A stretch of DNA of 44,068 nt. Origin: an uncultured Bacilli bacterium. Its GTDB lineage: Bacteria; Bacillota_I; Bacilli_A; RF39; UBA660. Below the pieces are notes generated by a model. The model did not search any database. It was not told the origin of the DNA and worked only from the letters and a program-made list of their open reading frames with translations. Positions 33,801-41,561 of this stretch are shown here, piece after piece. Numbering within the stretch: position 1 is the stretch's first letter; every line of letters begins with the position of its first letter. The position numbers and the translations under genes are program-made. Location: NCBI GenBank assembly GCA_934101645.1, contig CAKORX010000008.1:1-44068 (forward strand), read 5' to 3'.

Positions 33801-35429
33801 ATGAGCTTCGAAGAGATATCTAAAAGGATAATGCATGGAGAAAAACTATATGATATACCACTTAGGGTATGCTATTATGTAAGGGTTTCTACAGACTCTG
33901 ATGAGCAACTAAATTCTTTAGATAGTCAGCTTAATTATTATAAAAATTATATTATAAGTAATAAAAACTGGAAATATGTCGAAGGGTATATTGAAAAAGG
34001 TGCTTCTGCAGTTACAATTAATAAAAGAGAAAGTTTTAAAAAAATGATAATTGATGCTAAAAAAAACAAATTTGATTTGATTATTACTAAGGAAGTATCA
34101 AGATTTGCTCGTGATCTCGAGGATAGTATACACTATATAAGAATTTTGAAAAATGCAAATGTAGGAATATATTTTGAAAATCAAAATTTAAATACTTTTG
34201 ATGCAAATTCTGAATTAATTTTAAATATAATGTTTAATTTAGCACAAGATGAATCTAAAAAATTATCAAGTCGTATTAAGTTTGGACATAGACAGGCAAT
34301 TGCAAAAGGACATGTTTTGGGTTCCTCGAATATAACTGGCTATACAAAATGTAATTGCAAATTAGTAATCGATAATAGTAAAGTTGGGTTTATAAATACA
34401 ATTTTTAATTTATATTCTACGGGAAAGTATGGCCTATTATCACTTTCAAAAAAACTTGCAAGTTTGGGTTATAAAAACGCAAATGGCAATATATATGACA
34501 AAGATACATTGAAAAAAATTATTACTAATCCAAAATACAAAGGTTTTTATAGAGCGGGAACATATGAAGTTATTGATTATCGTACTAAAAAAAGAAAGAA
34601 AAATGAGATAAGTAATCAAATTATATATAAGTGCACTGATGGAAGCATACCTAAAATTGTTTCAGAAAGGTTATGGGATAAAGCAAATAACATTTTAGAA
34701 AGTAGGAGCCAAAAATATAAATCCAGTAATAATTATTCCGGCGGTTTAAAATATCCATTTTCTTCGAAAATCTGTTGTGATGCTCATCATACTTTGTTTC
34801 AAAGATCAAAAAGTAAAAAAAGTATTTCATGGAAATGTAGTAATTATATGAAATTTGGCCTTAAGGGCTGCAAAAGCCCAATTATTTTAGAAAAAGATTT
34901 ATATAATATATTTAACAAAATATTTGAAAAACTATATAAAGATAATAATGTTTTTGAAAATGTAGTTACGTTATATAATAATTTAAATAATGATAAAGAA
35001 ATAAGTGATATAGAAAAAAAGTTAAATTTAATTGAAACAAAAAAAGACGTGATTTTAAATTTAACTGCAATAAATGAAATTTCTGAAGAGGAACTTTTAA
35101 GTAGATTTAAAAAACTTAATGAAGAGAAATTTTTACTTGAAAACAAAAAAAATATATTTTTAAATGAAATGGACTTTTCTAAAAAAAGTAATTTAAATAA
35201 TCTTGAAAAGGTTTTAAAAAATGATTTAAAAACAAATTTACTTGATAAAGTTATAAGTAAGTTTTTAAATAAAATAAATGTTGTTAAAATTAATGATGAT
35301 AGAAATAATTTATGTTTAAACATATATTTAGATTTAGATAATCAAAAAGAAATTTTATACATAACTAATCAAAAGTATATTTCTGTCAATAAAAAAACTA
35401 AATTTAATTATAGTGTTTTTATTTTATAA
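33801..35429 (+). CDS. Large serine recombinase (element integrase)
   Basis: This is the site-specific recombinase that probably integrated the element. The resolvase-type catalytic domain has YYVRVSTDSDEQLNSL, with the nucleophilic Ser at about residue 31. The supporting Arg region is KEVSRFARDLED. The recombinase domain follows (GYTKCNCKLVIDNSK, NPKYKGFYRAGTYE). The zinc ribbon has CCDAHHTLF and WKCSNYMKFGLKGCKSP. A coiled coil (about 400-470) controls integration versus excision in this family. Length 542 is usual. It is the last gene before the right junction, as expected for an integrase next to its att site. Confidence 0.95.
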   Translation: MSFEEISKRIMHGEKLYDIPLRVCYYVRVSTDSDEQLNSLDSQLNYYKNYIISNKNWKYVEGYIEKGASAVTINKRESFKKMIIDAKKNKFDLIITKEVSRFARDLEDSIHYIRILKNANVGIYFENQNLNTFDANSELILNIMFNLAQDESKKLSSRIKFGHRQAIAKGHVLGSSNITGYTKCNCKLVIDNSKVGFINTIFNLYSTGKYGLLSLSKKLASLGYKNANGNIYDKDTLKKIITNPKYKGFYRAGTYEVIDYRTKKRKKNEISNQIIYKCTDGSIPKIVSERLWDKANNILESRSQKYKSSNNYSGGLKYPFSSKICCDAHHTLFQRSKSKKSISWKCSNYMKFGLKGCKSPIILEKDLYNIFNKIFEKLYKDNNVFENVVTLYNNLNNDKEISDIEKKLNLIETKKDVILNLTAINEISEEELLSRFKKLNEEKFLLENKKNIFLNEMDFSKKSNLNNLEKVLKNDLKTNLLDKVISKFLNKINVVKINDDRNNLCLNIYLDLDNQKEILYITNQKYISVNKKTKFNYSVFIL

Positions 35430-35434
35430 CTAAT

Positions 35435-35640
35435 ATGGTAGGCATTTTTAAAATTATAACCCTTACTTCTTCGATTGAAGAAAAGACAATTGATTTATTT
35501 AAGGATACTTTTGTAGATAGTGGCTCAATAAATGTGGATGGGGCAACGCTTCATTGCTGGAAACATGGTGGTCATGGAGTGCAAACATATCTTGAAGTAG
35601 TTGAAAATTCTTGCAATCTTGGTGTTACTACAAGAACATT
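35435..35640 (+). pseudogene. Continuation of the split penicillin-binding protein, itself truncated
   Basis: From TTT AAA at 35447 the frame reads IITLTSSIEE, VDSGSINVDGATLHCWKHGG and LEVVENSCNLG. This is the exact next stretch after STFK in SpoVD/PBP2-type proteins. After NSCNLGV (about 35632) similarity to the family ends, so the KTG-containing remainder is missing. The first codons (MVGI) belong to the element. Joining to 30209-31090 restores about 60 further residues only. The PBP is therefore broken twice, first by the element and second by an older or separate deletion. Confidence 0.85.
35446..35453 (+). repeat. Candidate right attachment core TTTTAAAA
   Basis: This is identical to 31084-31091. 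It sits 17 nt past the recombinase stop, where the PBP reading frame resumes. The alignment also extends with one mismatch on each side. Confidence 0.65.
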
Positions 35641-35900
35641 TTTAAGTTCTTTAATTACCCCTTAAATGGTATTAAATCATTAGATATTATGGAAGTCTAT
35701 ACTACCAATGATTTTGCCTATGATGGTAATATATACCATCCAGAACTTGATTTGGAACAGCCAAAAGGATGTTTGAGCTATACTTCAAATCATGTAAAGG
35801 ATAGTAGAAAAATAAACAATCGTTCTTATAATATTAACACTAGTAATTATAAAAAATTAACTACCAACAAAGATGCCAAGGTAATAGAGTTATATGATGA
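35641..35900 (+). pseudogene. Unidentified protein fragment at the PBP break
   Basis: A frame different from the PBP reads KNIFKFFNYPLNGIKSLDI, VYTTNDFAYDGNIYHPELD and YTSNHVKDSRKINNRSYN. It looks like genuine globular protein sequence but has no natural start, and from about 35905 it runs into the antisense of the srtB remnant. I do not recognise the family. It is probably a piece of another gene joined here by recombination. Confidence 0.4.
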
Positions 35901-36351
35901 TTTAGAATTTTATTATTATTTATATTATTTCTATAATCTAGAAATAACCAACCAGCTGAATTATAAGATTTATCAAAACTATGTGTTAAATAATATTTAT
36001 TATTGTTAGATTGCACGAAAGGATAATTTATATTAGTACCATTTACTTTAATCCAACCTTTAATATCATTATTGATGTTTTTTAATTCATTAAAGTTAAT
36101 ATCTATCATATTCATTTTTATATAATCCCAATAAGGATTATATTTTTGTATTTCTTCTACTGGTTCTATTATTTCAGTATTTTCTGTATCTATTACTTCA
36201 GTAACTTTAATTTCTTCTTGTATATCTTCAATTTGTTTATTAGTTTTATTAGAATCGTTTTTCCAAATAACTATATTTACAATAGAATAAATTAATAGTA
36301 ATAAAGAAATGATTATAATTATTGATAGTATAATTTTATTTTTTTATTCAC
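35861..36351 (-). pseudogene. srtB: Broken class B sortase gene
   Basis: On the minus strand the frame encodes a basic and hydrophobic anchor (KIILSIIIIISLLLLIYS), an acidic linker and the SrtB core (IKGWIKVNGTNINYPFVQSN, KYYLTHSFDKSYN, AGWLFLDYRNNINN). It then departs from the family before the catalytic His and Cys. The 5' end is also broken. A GTG at 36351 with GGTGA upstream is out of frame by one base at a seven-base homopolymer (36239-36245); one extra base would join it as MNKKNKIILS. The gene is truncated and frameshifted, hence non-functional. Confidence 0.82.
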
Positions 36352-36499
36352 TATTTATCACCAAATATATTCTAACAAAATTATAGTTAAAAGTCATTGT
36401 TTTACCTAAAAACTGATAACATTATTTAAATATTTTGTAAAATATATTATAATAGTATTAACTATTACTTATTTTTTAAGAAAAGGGGTGGATAATACT

Positions 36500-38011
36500 A
36501 TGAATAAGTTTATTACATTTTTATTTGCTATATTGTTCACCATTTGGACAATAAGACTTTATTATAAATTATATGATAAAAAAACAAGAAGATATATTTT
36601 GCTTATTGGATTACTTATTGTATTTTGGATGTTAATAAGAATTATAAAAGGTATTGCAGTTTCCCCATTAACAGAAAGAATGTGTTGGTATTTATATTAT
36701 TTACCACTGATTTTTATTCCAACACTATATTATATTAGTTCATTATCTTTACTAGGCAAAATGAATAAAACAAAGAAAAATATTATATATTTAATTTCCT
36801 GCTTTTTATTACTTCTTGTTCTAACTAATGATTTTCATGAATTAGTATTTAAATTTGTTAAAGGAATGGTTTTATTTGATGAATATAAACATTTTATAGG
36901 ATATTATTTAATATCTATTTGGATATTTTATTTATTTAGCAAAAGTTTAATAGATTTAGCAATTTATAGAATGAAAATAAAAAAAGATATAAAAGGATTT
37001 TTACCGTTTATAGTAATATTACTAGGTCTTACATACACAATTCTTTATGTGTTAAATGTTCCTTATGTAAGAGGTATAAATATGTCCATTGTTAATAGTG
37101 CATTAATTTGTGTAGGCATTGAACTTGCTTTTTATCTAAATCTAATTCCTAATAATAGTAAATACAAAAGCAGATTTTCTAATTCTAATTTAAATATGGC
37201 TATTATTTCATTGGATGGTAAAACTAAATATACTACGAATGTGTTTGATGATATTCCTAAAAAAATATTAGATGATATAAATAATAATAGTGTAAAAGAA
37301 ACATATAAAGATAAAAATATTATTTATGATATAAAAAAGAACAAAGATAGTTATGTTATCTTAAAAAAAGATTTATCTAGTATTCTTGAACTTGAAAAAG
37401 AAATAAATGAACAAAAGAAAGAATTACTTGAACAACAAGAAAGTATAATTTTAGAAGAAAAAACTAAAAAAGAATTATATGAAATGCAAATAAGAAAAGA
37501 TGTTGTAGATAAAGTTGAATTAAAACTAACTGAAAAAAGAAATGAAATTAAAAAAATATTAAAGAAGAAAGATGTATCCACAAAAGATTTTGAAAAAGTT
37601 AAAAGAATAATTATATATAGTAAGAAGAAAAGTATGTTAATAATATCTGAAATTAATGGAGATTCTTATAATGAAAATGGAATTAAAACATTATTAGATG
37701 AATTATTAAATAGTATGAAAAGTGCTAATATAAAAAGTTTTATTAGTATTAATAATAAGATGACAATAAATGGTAATATAATGTCTTTATTATATGATAT
37801 TGTATATGAACTTATAGAAAGTAGTAATGATAAATCTATTGTATTATTTATTTCTAAAGAAAATAAGAATGTTAAACTAAAAGTTATTATAGATACTGAT
37901 AAGTCTTTAAAGAATAAAATAAAAATAGATTCTAGTGTTTTGATAAAAGAAAAAATATATGATACAGATATAGAACTAGAATTTGTTATAAAAGGTGGTG
38001 TTATAAAATGA
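36500..38011 (+). CDS. 7TM sensor protein with histidine-less kinase-like C-terminus
   Basis: I start at MNKFITFLF (36500), after AGGGGTGG. The N-terminal half has seven membrane helices (about 1-215), as in the histidine-kinase N-terminal 7TM domain. A short PAS-like region (NMAIISLDGKTKY) and a coiled coil (about 300-360) follow. The C-terminal part is GHKL-like (SLLYDIVYELIESSN), with IIIYSKKKSMLIISE where the phosphoacceptor helix should be; no His is seen there. It overlaps the next kinase gene by 4 nt. Most likely a signal-sensing partner for that kinase. Confidence 0.82.
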   Translation: MNKFITFLFAILFTIWTIRLYYKLYDKKTRRYILLIGLLIVFWMLIRIIKGIAVSPLTERMCWYLYYLPLIFIPTLYYISSLSLLGKMNKTKKNIIYLISCFLLLLVLTNDFHELVFKFVKGMVLFDEYKHFIGYYLISIWIFYLFSKSLIDLAIYRMKIKKDIKGFLPFIVILLGLTYTILYVLNVPYVRGINMSIVNSALICVGIELAFYLNLIPNNSKYKSRFSNSNLNMAIISLDGKTKYTTNVFDDIPKKILDDINNNSVKETYKDKNIIYDIKKNKDSYVILKKDLSSILELEKEINEQKKELLEQQESIILEEKTKKELYEMQIRKDVVDKVELKLTEKRNEIKKILKKKDVSTKDFEKVKRIIIYSKKKSMLIISEINGDSYNENGIKTLLDELLNSMKSANIKSFISINNKMTINGNIMSLLYDIVYELIESSNDKSIVLFISKENKNVKLKVIIDTDKSLKNKIKIDSSVLIKEKIYDTDIELEFVIKGGVIK

Positions 38012-39123
38012 AATTATTACTTATAATTACCATTATAGTTACATTAATACAAGTTGTTAGAGTATCTACTTTCTTTTTAAGAAAAGATGTATCAAGTATT
38101 AAAAAAATATTTGAATTATTAATATTAATAGTTATGGTTATATTAGAGTATTTTAATTTACTTGATATTTCTAAAACAACTATGTATTTATCTTTGTTAT
38201 TATCAATTTATATTTTGGTTAGTTTTATATATGAAAAATTATATAAAAATGAATATATATCAGTTTTATCCGTTAAAAAAGGTATTGATGCATCTGATAC
38301 AGGAATAATGTTTTTAGATGATAATAATATTATCTTAATAAATAATTTATTTTCAGATATTTTAAAAGGGCTAAATATTACTAAAGACTTTATAAATAAT
38401 TTAATAAAAAGTAGTTTTAAGAAAGTAAATAATAATTATCTTTTAAAGTATAATGATAAAGTATATATGTTAAATATATATGATAATAAAGAAGTATCTT
38501 TAATAGATATAACAGAGTTATATTCTTTACAAGAAGAAGAAAAGAAACAAAATAAACAAATTAAAGAAAATAATGATAAATTATTACTTGCTATTAAAAA
38601 TGTAGAAGAATTAGAAAGAGAAAAGAACTTATTAAAACTTAAAAATGAATATCACGATATAATAGGATATAGACTTGCTTTGTTTGATAAATATTTAGGA
38701 CAAGAAAATAAGGATATAAATAACATATTAAAATTATTAGATAGTATTTATGAAGATTTTAATTCAAAATTAGATAGTAATGAAAAATTAAAAAACTTGA
38801 TAAATATGTATAGTATTATAGGAATAAATGTTAAAGTTTTTGGTGCTTTACCTATAGATGAAGAAAAAGGTATAGTATTTTTTGAAATAATAAGAGAAGC
38901 TATTACTAATGCTATTATTCACGCTAATAGTAAAAATATAAAAGTAGTTATAACTGCTCATGATAATTATATAGAAATGGTTATAACAAATGATGGTAAT
39001 AAACCAAAAAGTGTTATATTTGAAAATGAGGGAATTAAAGGAATGCGTAAGAAATTATCTAATATAAATGGTAGCTTAAAAGTTATAACTGATAATAATT
39101 TTAAATTAATAATAAAGGCGTAA
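38008..39123 (+). CDS. NarL-type sensor histidine kinase
   Basis: Two or three N-terminal helices precede a PAS-like segment (GIMFLDDNNIILINNLFSD) and a coiled coil. The phosphoacceptor is His216 in EYHDIIGYRLALF, matching the HDxxGxRL-type motif of this kinase class. The ATP-binding domain shows the N box REAITNAIIHANS and NEGIKGMRKKL. It is translationally coupled to the 7TM protein. The convergent response regulator next door is the likely partner. Confidence 0.88.
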   Translation: MKLLLIITIIVTLIQVVRVSTFFLRKDVSSIKKIFELLILIVMVILEYFNLLDISKTTMYLSLLLSIYILVSFIYEKLYKNEYISVLSVKKGIDASDTGIMFLDDNNIILINNLFSDILKGLNITKDFINNLIKSSFKKVNNNYLLKYNDKVYMLNIYDNKEVSLIDITELYSLQEEEKKQNKQIKENNDKLLLAIKNVEELEREKNLLKLKNEYHDIIGYRLALFDKYLGQENKDINNILKLLDSIYEDFNSKLDSNEKLKNLINMYSIIGINVKVFGALPIDEEKGIVFFEIIREAITNAIIHANSKNIKVVITAHDNYIEMVITNDGNKPKSVIFENEGIKGMRKKLSNINGSLKVITDNNFKLIIKA

Positions 39124-39124
39124 A

Positions 39125-39165
39125 AAAGAAGAAATAAATTTAGTAAAATATTTCTTCTTTATTTT
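39125..39165. terminator. Bidirectional terminator between kinase and regulator
   Basis: AAAGAAGAAATA (39125-39136) pairs with TATTTCTTCTTT (39149-39160). A-rich sequence on one side and T-rich on the other can serve both converging genes. Confidence 0.75.
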
Positions 39166-39788
39166 TGATTGGGAATAATATATCCATTACTTAAACAAAA
39201 TATAGTAAGTTTAGTTATGTTATCAAATTCTAGCTTAGTAAGAATATTTGAAATATAATTTTTTAAAGTACCTAAAGTTATATTTAATTCTTCAGCAATT
39301 TCATCTCTATCTTTAGCTTCACATATACATCTTATTATTTTAATTTCTTTATCTGAAAGATCTTTAAATTTTTCACTTTCTTCATTATATATACAATTAT
39401 CTGGAAATAAAGTATATCCTTTTAGAACTTGACTGATACTAAAAAGTAATGATTCACTATCTGTGTCTTTATATATTAGTCCATCTAAATTATATTCTTT
39501 AGCAGTATTTAAAAATGTAATTTCAGGAATTCCAGTAATAGCAAGTATTTTTACTTTGTTATGAAATTTATCTTTTACTTCTTTAGCATATTCTATACCA
39601 TTAGCACCTTCTTTAGTAACTACATCAGTTAATATTAAATCAGGTTTATATTTTTTATATAAATTCATCATATCTTTAGCACTAGTACAGGTACAAACAA
39701 TATCATAATCATTTGATAAAGTATTCTTTAACATATTGTTAAGCAGTGCCTGATCTTCAATAATCATTATTTTCTTCTTATTTACCAT
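39159..39788 (-). CDS. LuxR/NarL-family response regulator
   Basis: The start MVNKKKIMIIED (39788) is set by GAGGTGAATATT upstream. The receiver domain has the acidic pair in IIEDQ, the phosphorylated Asp in DLILTDVV (about residue 55), Thr in ILAITG and the Lys in LIYKDTD. The C-terminal helix-turn-helix domain is LSDKEIKIIRCICEAKDRDE, then ITLGTLKNYISNILTKL. It faces the kinase pair across a shared terminator. The targets may include the surface genes to its right, but no site is identified. Confidence 0.92.
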   Translation of the reverse strand: MVNKKKIMIIEDQALLNNMLKNTLSNDYDIVCTCTSAKDMMNLYKKYKPDLILTDVVTKEGANGIEYAKEVKDKFHNKVKILAITGIPEITFLNTAKEYNLDGLIYKDTDSESLLFSISQVLKGYTLFPDNCIYNEESEKFKDLSDKEIKIIRCICEAKDRDEIAEELNITLGTLKNYISNILTKLEFDNITKLTIFCLSNGYIIPNQK

Positions 39789-39967
39789 AATATTCACCTC
39801 AAGAATATATAAACATTATATCAATAAACTTAAATTTTTGATATATAAAACAATCATTTTAATAGATAATATATTACTTTTGTCATATTATTTTTTAAAT
39901 TTGTATTACTTTTTTCATCTATTTTAAAATATTAAAATAATATATAATATTATCAGGAGGAAATAGT

Positions 39968-41179
39968 ATGATTACTAAAAGTAAAGAAAAAGAAGATAAA
40001 ACTTCTACAAATAATAAGAAAAGAAATATTATTTTAATAGTTGCTGGTCTATTGCTATTAATAATTATTTTATTCTTATTATGGTTCTTTAATCGTAAAT
40101 TTGAAGTAACATTTGATTATAATAATGGTACAAAAGAAGAAGCAGTATATGTTAAATACAATAAAACCATTAATAGTAAAGATGTTAAATCAAAAGAAGA
40201 TTTAGGAGAACAATTTATTGATTGGTATTTAATTTTAGAAGAAAAAGATGGAAAAGATGTTTTAGCAGATAAACCTTATGACTTTAAAACTAAAATTAAT
40301 AAAAATACCAAATTAAAAGCAGTGTATGAGGGAGTGGTTGAAACAATTACTGTTACTTTTGATAGTAAAGGTGGATCAAATGTTGATGCTATTACTATAA
40401 ATAAAGGAACAGAACTAACACTACCAAAAGATCCTACTTATAAAGGTTATACTTTTAAAGGTTGGGTTGATGTTAATGATAGACCAATTTATGATAAAGC
40501 ATTACTAAGTGAAGATACAACTTTATATGCTAAATGGAAAAAAGTAGAGGAGAAGAAAGAAACACCAAAACAAGAAAAGGAAGAAGAACCTACGATTGAA
40601 GTTAAACAAGAAAAAATTACATTAAGCTTATCAAGAGATACAATTCATTATAATGGAATAAAAACAGCAAAAGCGAGCGCAAAAGTAGAAAATGCTACAG
40701 GAGATGTTACATACTCATTAAGTAATACATTATGTATGGGTATTGATGCTAAAACTGGAGTTATTACAGCTAAAAATAATGGTGCATGTTCAAAAGGTGC
40801 AGCAATTAAAGTTTATGCAAAAACACCAAGTGGAACTACTGCTGAGCAAACAATTTATTATGAAAAAGACTTAGAATTAACATCAAAAGGAGAGTCTTAT
40901 AGTAAATATGCTTCTTTTTATGGAGATAGTAATGATTATTATGTAACTGCAAATCAAGATGTAACTTGGGATGTAACTTTAACTTCATCAGTAAGCTATG
41001 AATATACATATAATGATTTTATAAGTAAAACATCAACATCTGTAAAAGGTGGTTATACTTTTGATACTATTGTAGCATCAACGGGTGCTATTAGTAGAGT
41101 TAGTGGTGATGTAAGATTACACGCAAAAACAAAAGCAGAACAAAAATTCTTTGTTGATATAAAGAGGGTTATTAATTAA
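39968..41179 (+). CDS. Membrane-anchored InlB-repeat surface protein
   Basis: A basic cytoplasmic start is followed by one helix (IILIVAGLLLLIIILFLLWF). Two InlB B-repeat units follow (VTFDYNNGTKEEAVYVKYN; VTFDSKGGSNVDAI to YAKWKK), then an acidic linker. The bacterial Ig-like domain shows ITLSLSRDTIHYNG and LSNTLCMGIDAKTGVITAKN. The last domain starts SNDYYVTANQDVTWDVTL. AGGAGG precedes the ATG. It is probably an adhesion or cell-wall contact protein. Confidence 0.85.
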   Translation: MITKSKEKEDKTSTNNKKRNIILIVAGLLLLIIILFLLWFFNRKFEVTFDYNNGTKEEAVYVKYNKTINSKDVKSKEDLGEQFIDWYLILEEKDGKDVLADKPYDFKTKINKNTKLKAVYEGVVETITVTFDSKGGSNVDAITINKGTELTLPKDPTYKGYTFKGWVDVNDRPIYDKALLSEDTTLYAKWKKVEEKKETPKQEKEEEPTIEVKQEKITLSLSRDTIHYNGIKTAKASAKVENATGDVTYSLSNTLCMGIDAKTGVITAKNNGACSKGAAIKVYAKTPSGTTAEQTIYYEKDLELTSKGESYSKYASFYGDSNDYYVTANQDVTWDVTLTSSVSYEYTYNDFISKTSTSVKGGYTFDTIVASTGAISRVSGDVRLHAKTKAEQKFFVDIKRVIN

Positions 41180-41220
41180 TATTAAAAAAGTATTCAGTAA
41201 AAAAGAGTAAAAATAATTAA

Positions 41221-41445
41221 AATGATAAAAATAGATATTTTAATACTGGCTCTAATGATTTTACTGTTAAATCAAATCAAAGTGTTAAATGGTCTATAAG
41301 TGGAACTATTTCAGGAAGTGTTACAACAAATGATACTACTTGTATTGGAAAAGTAAATGCTACAACCAACTCATCTGCTACAATTACTGCAACTACTGTT
41401 GGAGGACAAAAATTAGAAGTGTATTGTGTAGCCGTAGTAAATTAA
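41221..41445 (+). pseudogene. Orphan C-terminal domain cassette, no start
   Basis: After an in-frame TAA at 41218, a frame reads NTGSNDFTVKSNQSVKWSI, VTTNDTTCIGKVNATTN and VGGQKLEVYCVAVVN, then stops. The opening parallels the last domain of the preceding protein (SNDYYVTANQDVTWDVTL), but there is no start codon or ribosome site. It is either a decayed duplicate or a silent alternative C-terminus. This fills most of the gap between the two surface genes. Confidence 0.65.
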
Positions 41446-41469
41446 GGTATTAAATATTTAAAATGTGTC

Positions 41470-41507
41470 AAAAGTCATATTTTTTGCAAGAATAATATGA
41501 CTTTTTT
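41470..41507 (+). terminator. Terminator upstream of the large repeat protein
   Basis: AAAAGTCATATT (41470-41481) pairs perfectly with AATATGACTTTT (41494-41505) and runs into T. Confidence 0.85.
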
Positions 41508-41561
41508 CATCTATTAAGGAAAGTGAAAAAATAGTATAATTATATAGAAAGGAGATAAAAA

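Larger units (their letters stand above)
31084..35453 (+). mobile_element. 4.36-kb serine-recombinase element inserted in a penicillin-binding protein gene
   Basis: The boundaries come from the split PBP: it breaks at TCT ACT TTT AAA (31081-31090) and resumes at TTT AAA ATT ATA (from 35447). The 8-bp TTTTAAAA occurs at both junctions, and the distance between copies is 4362 bp. Inside, all on the plus strand, are a promoter, a sigma factor, a Fic-like protein, a 47-residue protein and a large serine recombinase at the right end. That is the layout of an integrase-type element like the sigK skin, but small and with no phage structural genes. Mobility is inferred. Confidence 0.82.

Noticed and set aside
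34844..35323. Long antisense ORF in the serine recombinase gene
   Set aside because: Ser/Phe/Leu-rich shadow of the Lys/Glu-rich coiled coil on the other strand.
35611..36009. Single 132-residue gene downstream of the PBP fragment
   Set aside because: Its last third is antisense to a recognisable SrtB coding segment and its start overlaps the PBP fragment; only the central part looks like real protein sequence.
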